A DNA stretch of 6,441 nt from Fidelibacterota bacterium UBA1134 (GTDB lineage Bacteria > Fidelibacterota > Marinisomatia > Marinisomatales > S15-B10), in contig DCAL01000077.1 in assembly GCA_002311975.1 (NCBI GenBank), positions 12,432-18,872 of the forward strand. Reading direction: 5' to 3'. The position numbers and the translations under genes are program-made. Below the pieces are notes generated by a model. The model did not search any database. It worked only from the letters and a program-made list of their open reading frames with translations, and was not told where the DNA came from. Position 1 is the first letter of the stretch, and each line of letters opens with the position of its first letter. Shown piece after piece: positions 1-6,418 of the stretch.

Positions 1-454
1 GTATGTGGACAATGCCGCCATGCAGCTCGTGCGGGATCCGGGACAGTTTGATGTTATTCTCACACAGAACATGTTCGGCGATATACTCAGCGACCTAGCG
101 GCGACCATCTCCGGAAGTCTGGGGATGCTGCCGTCCGCCAGCATAGGGGATAGGCATGCCCTTTACGAACCGGTTCACGGCAGCGCCCCGGACATCGCCG
201 GACAGAACAGTGCGAATCCAATCGGCATGGTAAACTCGGCAGCCATGATGTTCACTTACTCTTTCCATATGAAAGAGGCGGCGGAAGATATCGAGACGGC
301 GATTGAAAAGACTTTGGCGGCAGGTTACGCCACTGCGGACATCGCGTCTTCTGACTCTAACCTTGTATCCACCAGTGAAATGGGAGAGCTAATCATCAAA
401 TCTTTGAAGCGGTCATACGAAATGAGCGGGACGACAGCATCAATTGTACAATAA
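1..454 (+). CDS. leuB: 3-isopropylmalate dehydrogenase, C-terminal part (5' end outside window)
   Basis: LeuB oxidatively decarboxylates 3-isopropylmalate with NAD to 2-oxoisocaproate, the third leucine-specific step, in the cytoplasm. Only the C-terminal 150 codons or so are present. The frame is open from base 2 (Tyr, then VDNAAMQL), so the GTG at 5 is an internal Val and not a start. Visible family motifs are the VDNAAMQ segment with its metal-binding Asp (codon 8-10), the segment NMFGDILSD (metal-binding Asp codons at 80-82 and 92-94), GSLGMLPSAS, and the dinucleotide-binding loop EPVHGSAPDIAG with SANPIG. These are typical of decarboxylating dehydrogenases of the LeuB type rather than isocitrate dehydrogenase. 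The gene ends at TAA 452-454, 12 nt before leuA. With CimA in the same operon, LeuB may also oxidise the methylmalate intermediate of the citramalate route (inference). No damage is seen in the part present. Confidence 0.97.
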   Translation, partial: YVDNAAMQLVRDPGQFDVILTQNMFGDILSDLAATISGSLGMLPSASIGDRHALYEPVHGSAPDIAGQNSANPIGMVNSAAMMFTYSFHMKEAAEDIETAIEKTLAAGYATADIASSDSNLVSTSEMGELIIKSLKRSYEMSGTTASIVQ

Positions 455-459
455 GGGAG
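453..459 (+). promoter_or_regulatory. Shine-Dalgarno of leuA overlapping the leuB stop codon
   Basis: AAGGGAG lies 7 nt before the leuA ATG at 467 and shares bases with the leuB TAA. It is the strongest ribosome site in the operon; leuC, leuD and cimA have only weak GGA- or GAG-type matches. This points to independent loading of ribosomes at leuA and translational coupling further downstream (inference). Confidence 0.75.
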
Positions 460-466
460 ATAAATA

Positions 467-2035
467 ATGCAGAATAAGATTATCATTTTCGACACGACGC
501 TGAGAGATGGAGAGCAGTCGCCGGGGGCGTCGCTTAACATCTATGAGAAGGTAGAGATCGCCCGACAGCTCGCGAAGCTGAAAGTAGACGTCATCGAAAC
601 AGGTTTCCCGGTTTCGTCCTCTGTACAATTCGATGCGGTCCAACGGATCGCGGGAGAAGTAGATGTGCTTACAGCGGGACTGGCGAGAACAGTGGAAGGG
701 GACATTAAGGCCGCTTACGACGCTCTAAAAGGGGCAGACAAGTTCAGAATCCATACCTTTCTCGGTACGTCCGATATTCATCTGTCCGGTAAATTTGGAG
801 ACGACCGCTACGGCAAAACGATGGGAGAAAAACGCAAGACGATTCTCAAGATGGCTTGCGACGCAGTAGCCTATGCAAAGACGTTCACGGACGACGTGGA
901 ATTCTCACCCGAGGACGCCGGCAGAACCGATATCGGCTATCTTTCTGAGATAACAGAAGCTGTCATTGATGCCGGCGCTACAACGGTAAACATTCCAGAC
1001 ACCACAGGCTACACAATGCCGGACGAATTCGGCGCCAAGATTGCCGAACTGAAGCAGCGGGTAAATAACATCGATCAGGCAGTCATCAGCATCCACTGCC
1101 ACAACGATCTGGGGCTGGCTGTAGCCAATTCCCTCAGCGCCATCCAAAACGGCGCAAGGCAGGTGGAATGCACCATCAACGGCATCGGCGAACGGGCCGG
1201 CAATGCGTCGCTGGAAGAAATCGTCATGGCGCTGAAAGTCCGGAAAGATCTGTGGGATTGCGGCACCGATATCCGTACGGAGGAGATAAATAACACCAGC
1301 AGAATGGTGTCGGGATTTACGGGTATGATCGTCCAGCCGAACAAGGCGATCGTGGGCGAGAACGCCTTCGCTCACGAATCGGGTATCCATCAGGACGGCG
1401 TGCTGAAACTGAAGCTGACCTACGAAATCATGAAGCCTGAATCGGTAGGTGTTGCCGACACCAAGATTATACTCGGCCGGCACTCAGGCCGGCACGGTCT
1501 GTCTTCGAGGCTGGAACATCTGGGTTATCATCTTACCAGAGAGGAAATGGACAGTATCTATCAGCAGTTCCTCGTGCTGGCCGACAAGAAAAAAGAGGTC
1601 TTCGACAACGACTTGCGCGTCCTCATGGGTGATGAAGCACGAAAGGAAGAGGAGCACTACCGCCTCGATTATCTGCACGTGACGCTGGGAACAGATGCCA
1701 TCCCGACGGCGACCATCCGGCTGAACGTTGATGAAAAGGTAATTGAAGAGTCCGCCATCGGCGATGGGCCCGTTGACGCCTGTTTCAATGCCATTGACCG
1801 GGCCCTCGGCACAAAATCTCACATCGAATCATATCAGGTGAGGTCCATTACTTCCGGCCGCCAGGCTCAGGGTGAAGTCCTGGTACGGGTACGAAAAGGA
1901 GAACGTTCCTTCGTCGGCAAAGGTGTCTCAACTGATATCATCGAAGCGAGCACGAAGGCGTACCTCGAAGCCTTGAGAGAGCAGCGAGTCTTCTCCATAG
2001 AGGACGAATTTCTCGAAATGGTCGCCACGCCGTAG
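467..2035 (+). CDS. leuA: 2-isopropylmalate synthase
   Basis: LeuA condenses acetyl-CoA with 2-oxoisovalerate to 2-isopropylmalate, the committed step of leucine synthesis. The 522-residue protein has the usual length of the bacterial type-1 enzyme. An N-terminal TIM barrel starts with FDTTLRDGEQSPG (residues 8-20). The likely divalent-metal ligands are D9, H210 and H212 in HCHNDLGLAVANS, and N246 in NGIGERAGNASLEE. A linker region carries FAHESGIHQDG. The C-terminal third (about 395-515) is the LeuA allosteric domain, with IGDGPVDACFNAI near residues 431-443 and GVSTDIIEAS near the end, so leucine feedback inhibition is expected from the family. The ATG at 467 follows a good Shine-Dalgarno and puts the catalytic motif at the normal distance from the N-terminus. 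It differs from the paralogue cimA in reading GEQSPG where cimA has GTQGEG, supporting isopropylmalate synthase here. Confidence 0.97.
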   Translation: MQNKIIIFDTTLRDGEQSPGASLNIYEKVEIARQLAKLKVDVIETGFPVSSSVQFDAVQRIAGEVDVLTAGLARTVEGDIKAAYDALKGADKFRIHTFLGTSDIHLSGKFGDDRYGKTMGEKRKTILKMACDAVAYAKTFTDDVEFSPEDAGRTDIGYLSEITEAVIDAGATTVNIPDTTGYTMPDEFGAKIAELKQRVNNIDQAVISIHCHNDLGLAVANSLSAIQNGARQVECTINGIGERAGNASLEEIVMALKVRKDLWDCGTDIRTEEINNTSRMVSGFTGMIVQPNKAIVGENAFAHESGIHQDGVLKLKLTYEIMKPESVGVADTKIILGRHSGRHGLSSRLEHLGYHLTREEMDSIYQQFLVLADKKKEVFDNDLRVLMGDEARKEEEHYRLDYLHVTLGTDAIPTATIRLNVDEKVIEESAIGDGPVDACFNAIDRALGTKSHIESYQVRSITSGRQAQGEVLVRVRKGERSFVGKGVSTDIIEASTKAYLEALREQRVFSIEDEFLEMVATP

Positions 2036-2046
2036 GACATTCACCG

Positions 2047-3459
2047 ATGCCGGCACTAACCCTGTACGACAAACTGTGGGACAGCCATCTGGTACATCAG
2101 AAAGACGACGGCATGTCTCTGATCTACATCGACAGACACTTGCTGCACGAAGTTACATCACCGCAGGCTTTCGAGGGATTGCGACTATCTGGACATCAGC
2201 CGTGGCGGACAGATACAAACCTCGCTGTTCCTGATCACAACGTGCCTACAACAAACCGTGAAAATGGCATTGCCGATCCAATCTCTAGACTGCAGGTGGA
2301 CACACTGGAACAGAACTGCCGCGACTTCGGCATCACTCAATTCGCCATGGACGACCCCCGCCAAGGTATCGTTCACATAGTGGGTCCCGAACAGGGGGCA
2401 ACCCTGCCGGGGATGACCATTGTCTGCGGCGACTCTCACACGTCAACGCACGGTGCCTTTGGCGCTCTCGCTTTCGGCATCGGAACTTCAGAAGTGGAGC
2501 ACGTTCTGGCGACGCAGTGCCTCCTGCAGAAGAAGATGAAGACTATGCTGCTCCGAGTCAACAGTCGGCTCGGTCCGGGGGTCACCGCCAAAGATATGAT
2601 CCTCTACCTCATCGGTCAGATCGGCATTGCGGGCGGATCTGGTTACGCCATAGAATTCGCCGGCGAGGCGATTGAAGTACTCTCCATGGAGAGCCGCATG
2701 ACCATCTGCAATATGGCTATCGAGGCTGGCGCCCGCGCGGGACTCATCGCCGTTGATGAGAAAACCGTGGACTATATTAGCGGTCGGCCCCTCGCTCCAA
2801 AAGGAACACTGTGGGACAGAGCAGTTGCAAGTTGGCGGGAACTTCGCAGCGATCCCGATGCTACCTTCGACACAGTGCACGAATTCAACGCCATCGCCAT
2901 AGAGCCGCAGGTGACCTGGGGAACGTCCCCCGAGATGGTGGTATCGGTGGAGGGGCGCGTACCCGATCCGGCGCACGAACCAGACGCCGGGAGACGGGCC
3001 GGCATGGAGAGGGCATTGGCGTACATGGGGCTGGAGCCGGGGACGGCCATCGCGGATATTAAGCCTGAGCGTGTCTTTATCGGATCGTGTACGAACTCCC
3101 GCATTGAAGATTTGATGGCGGCGGCGGAGATTGTCCGAGATCGGAGAGTGGCCTCATCCATAAAGCAGGCCCTGGTGGTGCCGGGATCGGGCTTGGTAAA
3201 AAGAGAGGCGGAAGCGAGAGGTCTTGATAAAGTGTTCAAGGAAGCGGGATTTGAATGGCGCGAATCGGGATGCTCCATGTGCCTTGCCATGAATGCGGAT
3301 CGACTCGACCCGGAGGAGCGGTGCGCCTCCACCTCCAATCGGAACTTCGAAGGTAGGCAGGGCCACAAAGGGAGGACTCATCTGGTGAGTCCGGCCATGG
3401 CGGCGGCAGCGGCGGTGGCGGGGCACTTTATTGATGTGCGGCGACTTTTGGATTCTTAG
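2047..3459 (+). CDS. leuC: 3-isopropylmalate dehydratase, large subunit
   Basis: LeuC is the [4Fe-4S] catalytic subunit of isopropylmalate isomerase, which interconverts 2- and 3-isopropylmalate together with LeuD. At 470 residues it is close to the roughly 466 of enterobacterial LeuC. The N-terminus TLYDKLWDSHLV is typical of the family and supports the ATG at 2047. The aconitase motif CGDSHTSTHGAFGALAFGIG starts at C127. The cluster ligands are C348 (GSCTNSR) plus C409 and C412 (SGCSMC), followed by the conserved NRNFEGRQG. The gap from leuA is 11 nt, with only a weak GGA about 9 nt upstream, so coupling to leuA translation is likely. In this operon the same dehydratase probably also isomerises citramalate made by CimA (established for the citramalate pathway, inferred here). 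All three cluster cysteines are present and the frame is intact. Confidence 0.97.
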   Translation: MPALTLYDKLWDSHLVHQKDDGMSLIYIDRHLLHEVTSPQAFEGLRLSGHQPWRTDTNLAVPDHNVPTTNRENGIADPISRLQVDTLEQNCRDFGITQFAMDDPRQGIVHIVGPEQGATLPGMTIVCGDSHTSTHGAFGALAFGIGTSEVEHVLATQCLLQKKMKTMLLRVNSRLGPGVTAKDMILYLIGQIGIAGGSGYAIEFAGEAIEVLSMESRMTICNMAIEAGARAGLIAVDEKTVDYISGRPLAPKGTLWDRAVASWRELRSDPDATFDTVHEFNAIAIEPQVTWGTSPEMVVSVEGRVPDPAHEPDAGRRAGMERALAYMGLEPGTAIADIKPERVFIGSCTNSRIEDLMAAAEIVRDRRVASSIKQALVVPGSGLVKREAEARGLDKVFKEAGFEWRESGCSMCLAMNADRLDPEERCASTSNRNFEGRQGHKGRTHLVSPAMAAAAAVAGHFIDVRRLLDS

Positions 3460-3463
3460 ACCG

Positions 3464-4111
3464 ATGAAGAAGTTTAAGAAATTTACAGGGCTCGTGGTAC
3501 CGCTCGATCGGGTAAACGTGGATACCGATGCCATCATCCCCAAACAGTTCTTGAAATCAATCAAAAGGACAGGTTTCGGCGCCTACCTCTTTGATGAATG
3601 GCGCTATCTTGATCACGGTGAGCCGGGTATGGATTGTACTCAGCGTCCCATCAACCCGGATTTTGTTCTGAACCGGCCCGAGTACCGCAATGCCTCTATC
3701 CTGCTCACTCGGTCAAATTTCGGTTGCGGCTCCAGCAGGGAACACGCACCTTGGGCTCTGCTTGACTACGGTTTCCGGGCCATCATCGCTCCCTCTTTCG
3801 CCGACATTTTCTACAACAACTGTTTTAAGAACGGCATCCTCCCCGTCATACTGGACGAAGCCGTTGTAAGCGGACTCTTCCGCAAAGCGAGAGTTGTGCT
3901 GGGTTCCAAGCTGACGATTGACCTAAAAGCCCAGACCATCACAGGCCCACATGAAAACATGATTGGTTTTGACATCGATCCATCGCACAAACAATCTCTG
4001 TTACAAGGACTGGATGACATTGCCGCAACTCTCATGCACAGCAAACAAATAAGAATGTACGAAGAGGATAGGCGAAAAGAAGCGCCGTGGCTGTTCGGAG
4101 AGCCCGCGTGA
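3464..4111 (+). CDS. leuD: 3-isopropylmalate dehydratase, small subunit
   Basis: LeuD is the swivelling small subunit that completes the isopropylmalate isomerase active site with LeuC. The protein of 215 residues is within the range of the longer bacterial LeuD form. It starts MKKFKKFTGLVVPLDRVNVDTDAII, the normal family N-terminus, which decides for the ATG at 3464. The frame is open further upstream to a TTG at 3431, but that start would overlap leuC and add an unrelated MMCGDFWILRP. The signature PKQFLKSIKRTGFG follows at residues 26-39. The substrate-binding stretch RSNFGCGSSREHAPWAL begins at residue 83, and IAPSFADIFYNNCFKNGILP is also present. The gene begins 4 nt after the leuC stop and ends 1 nt before the cimA ATG, so coupled translation of a stoichiometric LeuCD pair is expected. 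Confidence 0.96.
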   Translation: MKKFKKFTGLVVPLDRVNVDTDAIIPKQFLKSIKRTGFGAYLFDEWRYLDHGEPGMDCTQRPINPDFVLNRPEYRNASILLTRSNFGCGSSREHAPWALLDYGFRAIIAPSFADIFYNNCFKNGILPVILDEAVVSGLFRKARVVLGSKLTIDLKAQTITGPHENMIGFDIDPSHKQSLLQGLDDIAATLMHSKQIRMYEEDRRKEAPWLFGEPA

Positions 4112-4112
4112 G

Positions 4113-5771
4113 ATGAAGGAACACGTCATAGATACATCTACAAAGATCGAACTCTTCGATACTACCCTCCGTGACGGCACGCAGGGGGAAGGCATCAATC
4201 TCTCCGTTGAGGATAAGCTTCGAATTGCCCATAGGTTAGACGAGTTTGGCATCGATATTATGGAAGGGGGCTGGCCCGGCAGTAATCCCCGTGATGAAGA
4301 ATTCTTCGAGCGGGCGAAGGCGGTGGATTTCCCACAAGCCCGACTCTGCGCTTTCGGCTCTACCGCCCGCTATCCCGACGCCGTTGAGACTGACCCGAAC
4401 CTTGACGCACTGCTGAAGGCTGAGACGCTGGTCGTTTCCATCTTTGGAAAAACATGGAAATTCCATTCACAGGTGGGGCTGGGTCTCGAGGATGCTGAGA
4501 ACGAAGATCTCATCTTCAAGTCAGTTCGCTTTCTGAATGAGCAAGGCAGGCGCGTGATCTTCGATGCGGAACACTTTTTTGACGGATTCAAGGACGACCC
4601 CGAGTTTGCTATGGCAATGATCGAGGCGGCGGCGAAAGGTGGAGCAAATGTAATTGTCCTGTGCGATACAAACGGAGGAACGCTTACTTCCGATGTTTCG
4701 GCAATAATGAAGGCAGTAAGGAAAAAGATTGACACACCTTTGGGAATCCATGCTCATGATGACGGCGGACTGGCGGTGGCCAATTCACTGACTGCGGTGC
4801 AGCACGGAGCCACCCATGTTCAGGGAACCATCAACGGCGTGGGCGAAAGATGCGGCAATGCCAACCTCTGCACCATAATTCCTGACCTGCTCCTTAAAAT
4901 GAAGTTTCGGACCATGAGGGATATCGATCTCAGCCAGTTGGGCTCTCTCTCACACTTTGTCTACGAGGTCATGAATCTAATCCCCGACCACCGGGCTCCC
5001 TACGTTGGGAAATCAGCTTTTGCTCATAAGGGCGGAATTCATGTAAGTGCGGTAATGAAAGACAGCCGCATGTATGAACATATCACTCCCGAAACGGTCG
5101 GTTCCGAACAGCGTGTTCTGGTCTCCGATCTCTCAGGAAAGAGCAACGTGCGCTACAAAGTGAAGGAGATGGGCATTAATCTCAACGGCGATGAGGAGTT
5201 GGTGGGGAGAATAGTAGGGCGTATCAAATCACTGGAGCATGAAGGCTTTCAGTTTGACGGAGCGGAAGCATCCTTTGAACTGATGCTCAGGAGCGAGACC
5301 GGCGAATTCACACCGTTCTTCGATGTGCTCGACTCCCGAGTGCATGTAAGGTATGACGAAGATGGTCACACCGCGGCTGACGCCGTTCTCAAGGTAACCG
5401 TCGATGGCGAGATAGAGCACACCGCGGCCGATGGTGTGGGGCCGGTTCACGCCCTTGACAACGCCTTGAGAAAAGCACTCACTCGGTTCTATCCGGAAAT
5501 CGCTGAGGTGCAGCTTGTGGACTACAAAGTGCGGGTGCTGAACGAGAAGCACGGAACGAAATCGAAAGTGCGCGTCTTGATTGAATCCAGTGATGAACAG
5601 TCTTCGTGGTCGACGGTAGGCGTTTCGGACAATATCATTGAGGCGACCTGGCAGGCTCTCAGCGACAGTCTCAATTATAAGCTGTTCAAGTCAACCCGCG
5701 ACGAACCTTCTCCAGAACCGGGTACACAAGAGGGCAACAGGCCAGAAACACAAGGACTAACGCAGAACTAG
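4113..5771 (+). CDS. cimA: (R)-citramalate synthase
   Basis: CimA condenses pyruvate with acetyl-CoA to citramalate. After LeuCD and LeuB act on this, it gives 2-oxobutyrate for isoleucine, bypassing threonine. The 552-residue protein belongs to the LeuA/homocitrate synthase superfamily. It has the citramalate-type N-terminus LFDTTLRDGTQGEG (14-27), GGWPGSNPRD, and a pattern IFGKTWKFH followed by DAEHFFDGFKDDPEFA that I associate with the Geobacter-type CimA family. Predicted metal ligands are D16, H213 and H215 (HAHDDGGLAVANS) and N249 (NGVGERCGNAN). The C-terminal regulatory domain includes GVGPVHALDNAL (441-452) and VGVSDNIIEATWQAL. Residues from about 526 on are a hydrophilic Glu/Pro/Thr/Gln-rich tail outside the usual fold. 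The stop and the last codons (550-552) lie inside the candidate attC described separately, so the 3' end may have been altered by insertion. The ATG follows the leuD stop by 1 nt with a poor Shine-Dalgarno. Plain 2-isopropylmalate synthase is less likely, as leuA is already present. Confidence 0.93.
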   Translation: MKEHVIDTSTKIELFDTTLRDGTQGEGINLSVEDKLRIAHRLDEFGIDIMEGGWPGSNPRDEEFFERAKAVDFPQARLCAFGSTARYPDAVETDPNLDALLKAETLVVSIFGKTWKFHSQVGLGLEDAENEDLIFKSVRFLNEQGRRVIFDAEHFFDGFKDDPEFAMAMIEAAAKGGANVIVLCDTNGGTLTSDVSAIMKAVRKKIDTPLGIHAHDDGGLAVANSLTAVQHGATHVQGTINGVGERCGNANLCTIIPDLLLKMKFRTMRDIDLSQLGSLSHFVYEVMNLIPDHRAPYVGKSAFAHKGGIHVSAVMKDSRMYEHITPETVGSEQRVLVSDLSGKSNVRYKVKEMGINLNGDEELVGRIVGRIKSLEHEGFQFDGAEASFELMLRSETGEFTPFFDVLDSRVHVRYDEDGHTAADAVLKVTVDGEIEHTAADGVGPVHALDNALRKALTRFYPEIAEVQLVDYKVRVLNEKHGTKSKVRVLIESSDEQSSWSTVGVSDNIIEATWQALSDSLNYKLFKSTRDEPSPEPGTQEGNRPETQGLTQN

Positions 5772-5886
5772 GGGGCTTTGAGCAACTATAAGTGAAAATC
5801 TTGATAAAGGCGTAGACTATCGATTAAATATTACCTTTCGAAAACAGCGCAGCTTTGCCCAGCCCCTCTCAAGCGGCTTGTTAGCC
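5755..5886 (-). other. attC: Candidate attC recombination site (cassette 3' end)
   Basis: On the minus strand the site opens with R'' GGCTAAC (5886-5880) and closes with R' GTTAGTC (5761-5755), where cutting would fall between the G and TT. Inside, GGGGCT (5866-5861) can pair with AGCCCC (5777-5772), and GCAA (5858-5855) with TTGC (5785-5782), giving a long interrupted hairpin. The length of 132 nt is within the known attC range (about 57 to 141). The opening TAACAAGCCGCTTGAGAGGGGCTG and closing CCCCCTAG...GCGTTAG resemble, from memory, the ends of Vibrio-type attC repeats. It starts 10 nt after the toxin remnant's stop, the normal spacing in cassettes. It overlaps the last codons and stop of cimA on the other strand. 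A fortuitous palindrome remains possible. Confidence 0.6.
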
Positions 5887-5896
5887 AATGTCCTCA

Positions 5897-6150
5897 TCAT
5901 TTTAGCATTCTTTCATACTCATCATGATTCCCACAGTCCATACCCAAATAAAGTCTTCTCTATCTTCTATAGCAAGTGCTCTGTAATTCAGGCCGATTCG
6001 AACCGACCAAAAGGATCAAATATTTTTGAAATGAAGTGAAGGATGATGAGGATTGTTCTTCAAGATCTAAAATTTGTCATCAGCGATTCTCTGAATAGAA
6101 GGTCGAAGTTTATCGAAGCATTTCCAACATCGAGAACTCACTCTATACAT
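5897..6150 (-). pseudogene. Decayed RelE/HigB-like toxin (mRNA interferase family)
   Basis: The minus strand from the ATG at 6150 encodes a degenerate small toxin of about 84 residues. It starts MYRVSSRCWKCFDKLRPSIQ and contains NNPHHPSLHF, WSVRIGLNYRALAIEDRE and WVW. After a frame change it ends GNHDEYERMLK and stop (5899-5897). This order (HPSLHFK, then VRIG.NYRAL, then W.G.HDEY) is that of RelE/ParE-superfamily ribonuclease toxins. Three lesions are visible: TAG at codon 28 (6069-6067), TGA at codon 45 (6018-6016), and a +2 or -1 shift around 5928-5938, where about five bases separate TGG from GGG instead of three. Each stop is one substitution from a sense codon expected there. The ATG immediately follows the antitoxin TAA. 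The family call rests on recalled motif patterns; the decay is read directly. Sequencing error is unlikely to explain all lesions in a region whose neighbouring gene is also broken. Confidence 0.82.
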
Positions 6151-6347
6151 TTACAAAGCCTTTAATCCGTCATTATTCTTTTCCCGTAGAGCTTCTTTGC
6201 CTAAGAAGGCTAATCTACCGGATTTTGAGTCCTCTTCAATTTGGTTATCCCATGCTTCCCAGTCCTTTTCAGCAAACCACCGCCGCAAATTAACATATTC
6301 CTGTTTAGGAAATTGTTAAATTTCTATTTTTTAGCTATCTGTATCAT
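6151..6347 (-). pseudogene. Decayed antitoxin gene paired with the RelE-like toxin
   Basis: On the minus strand an open stretch from 6315 to the TAA at 6153-6151 encodes 54 residues, including NLRRWFAEKDWEAWDNQIEE, DSKSGRLAFLGKEAL and an end in DGLKAL. I recognise this RWFAEKDW..WD.QIE.DS.SG.L.FL pattern as that of small antitoxins encoded directly before RelE-like toxins. The probable original start is the ATG at 6347-6345 behind a good AGGAG. Its frame gives only MIQIAKK before a TAG (6326-6324). It is out of phase with the body by one missing base, most simply lost from the six-A run (6332-6327). Restoring that base gives IAKKIEI and then a further TAA (6318-6316). So the gene carries a frameshift and a stop, and no plausible start serves the remaining frame except an internal TTG. 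The body is better preserved than the toxin. Confidence 0.72.
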
Positions 6348-6353
6348 TTTTGA

Positions 6354-6358
6354 CTCCT
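6354..6358 (-). promoter_or_regulatory. Shine-Dalgarno of the antitoxin remnant
   Basis: AGGAG on the minus strand lies 6 nt before the ATG at 6347-6345. It fixes the ancestral start of the antitoxin even though the reading frame is now broken. No convincing -35/-10 pair was found between the core site at 6378 and this site; the AT-rich AATAAATTAAAG there is only a weak -10-like stretch. Confidence 0.6.
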
Positions 6359-6368
6359 GCTTTAATTT

Positions 6369-6378
6369 ATTGGCTAAC
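6369..6378. repeat. 10-bp inverted repeat partner of 5880-5889
   Basis: ATTGGCTAAC here is the exact reverse complement of GTTAGCCAAT at 5880-5889. The two copies flank the toxin-antitoxin remnants. In the cassette model they are the cassette start plus core G (here) and the R'' box with three flanking bases (5880-5889). A 10-nt inverted pair alone could occur by chance or be read as terminal repeats of a small transposon, but no transposase-like sequence lies between them. Confidence 0.6.
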
Positions 6379-6418
6379 GATGAAGTAACCTGCGTGAAAA
6401 TTGTCACTACTAAACTTC
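6372..6418 (-). other. Candidate R' core site and stem of a preceding attC or attI site
   Basis: GTTAGCC on the minus strand (6378-6372) marks the inferred 5' boundary of the cassette. The bases before it contain short pairings: GAAGT (6418-6414) with ACTTC (6386-6382), and GTGA (6407-6404) with TCAC (6397-6394). This resembles the 3' arm of another attC. No clear R'' box is visible before the window ends, so the full site may extend past 6441, or it may be an attI site next to an integrase gene. Evidence for the stem is weak; the core heptamer is the firm part. Confidence 0.4.

Larger units (their letters stand above)
5761..6377 (-). mobile_element. Candidate integron gene cassette carrying a decayed toxin-antitoxin module
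   Basis: Read on the minus strand, the element begins at TTAGCC inside a GTTAGCC core site (6378-6372). It runs through a 30-nt leader with AGGAG, the antitoxin and toxin remnants, and ends at the G (5761) of a second core site GTTAGTC. This is the standard cassette order: TTRRRY start, gene, then attC just after the stop. Joining the ends gives an R' box GTTAGCC that is a perfect complement of the R'' box GGCTAAC at 5886-5880. The match extends to 10 nt (ATTGGCTAAC at one end, GTTAGCCAAT at the other). That is the property expected of a free cassette circle. Base composition is visibly more AT-rich than the leu operon. No integrase gene is in the window, so this may be a lone cassette or the edge of an array extending beyond 6441. 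The call is an inference from layout and motifs; no covariance-model search was possible. Confidence 0.62.

Noticed and set aside
905..1483. A 192-codon minus-strand open frame inside leuA.
   Set aside because: It is a shadow of leuA's strongly coding + strand. The predicted protein shows no family motif, and leuA is unmistakable there.
2772..3368. A 198-codon minus-strand open frame inside leuC.
   Set aside because: It is antisense to conserved iron-sulfur motifs of leuC; its Ser/Ala/Arg-rich composition is typical of a shadow frame in GC-rich coding DNA.
3431..3463. Upstream start for leuD (TTG 3431 or ATG 3434) overlapping leuC.
   Set aside because: The added residues do not fit the family. 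The ATG at 3464 gives the canonical LeuD N-terminus 4 nt after the leuC stop.
5772..5886. Rho-independent terminator after cimA.
   Set aside because: No compact GC-rich hairpin followed by a T run was found; the pairing seen is the long interrupted palindrome assigned to attC.
5897..6150. Stop-codon readthrough or recoding in the toxin frame.
   Set aside because: Two different stop codons plus a frameshift, with a broken partner gene, indicate decay. No recoding signal is visible.
5880..6378. Small transposon or MITE bounded by the 10-bp inverted repeat.
   Set aside because: No target-site duplication is seen outside the repeats. The outer palindrome continues to 5755, and the heptamer cores and gene layout fit a cassette better.
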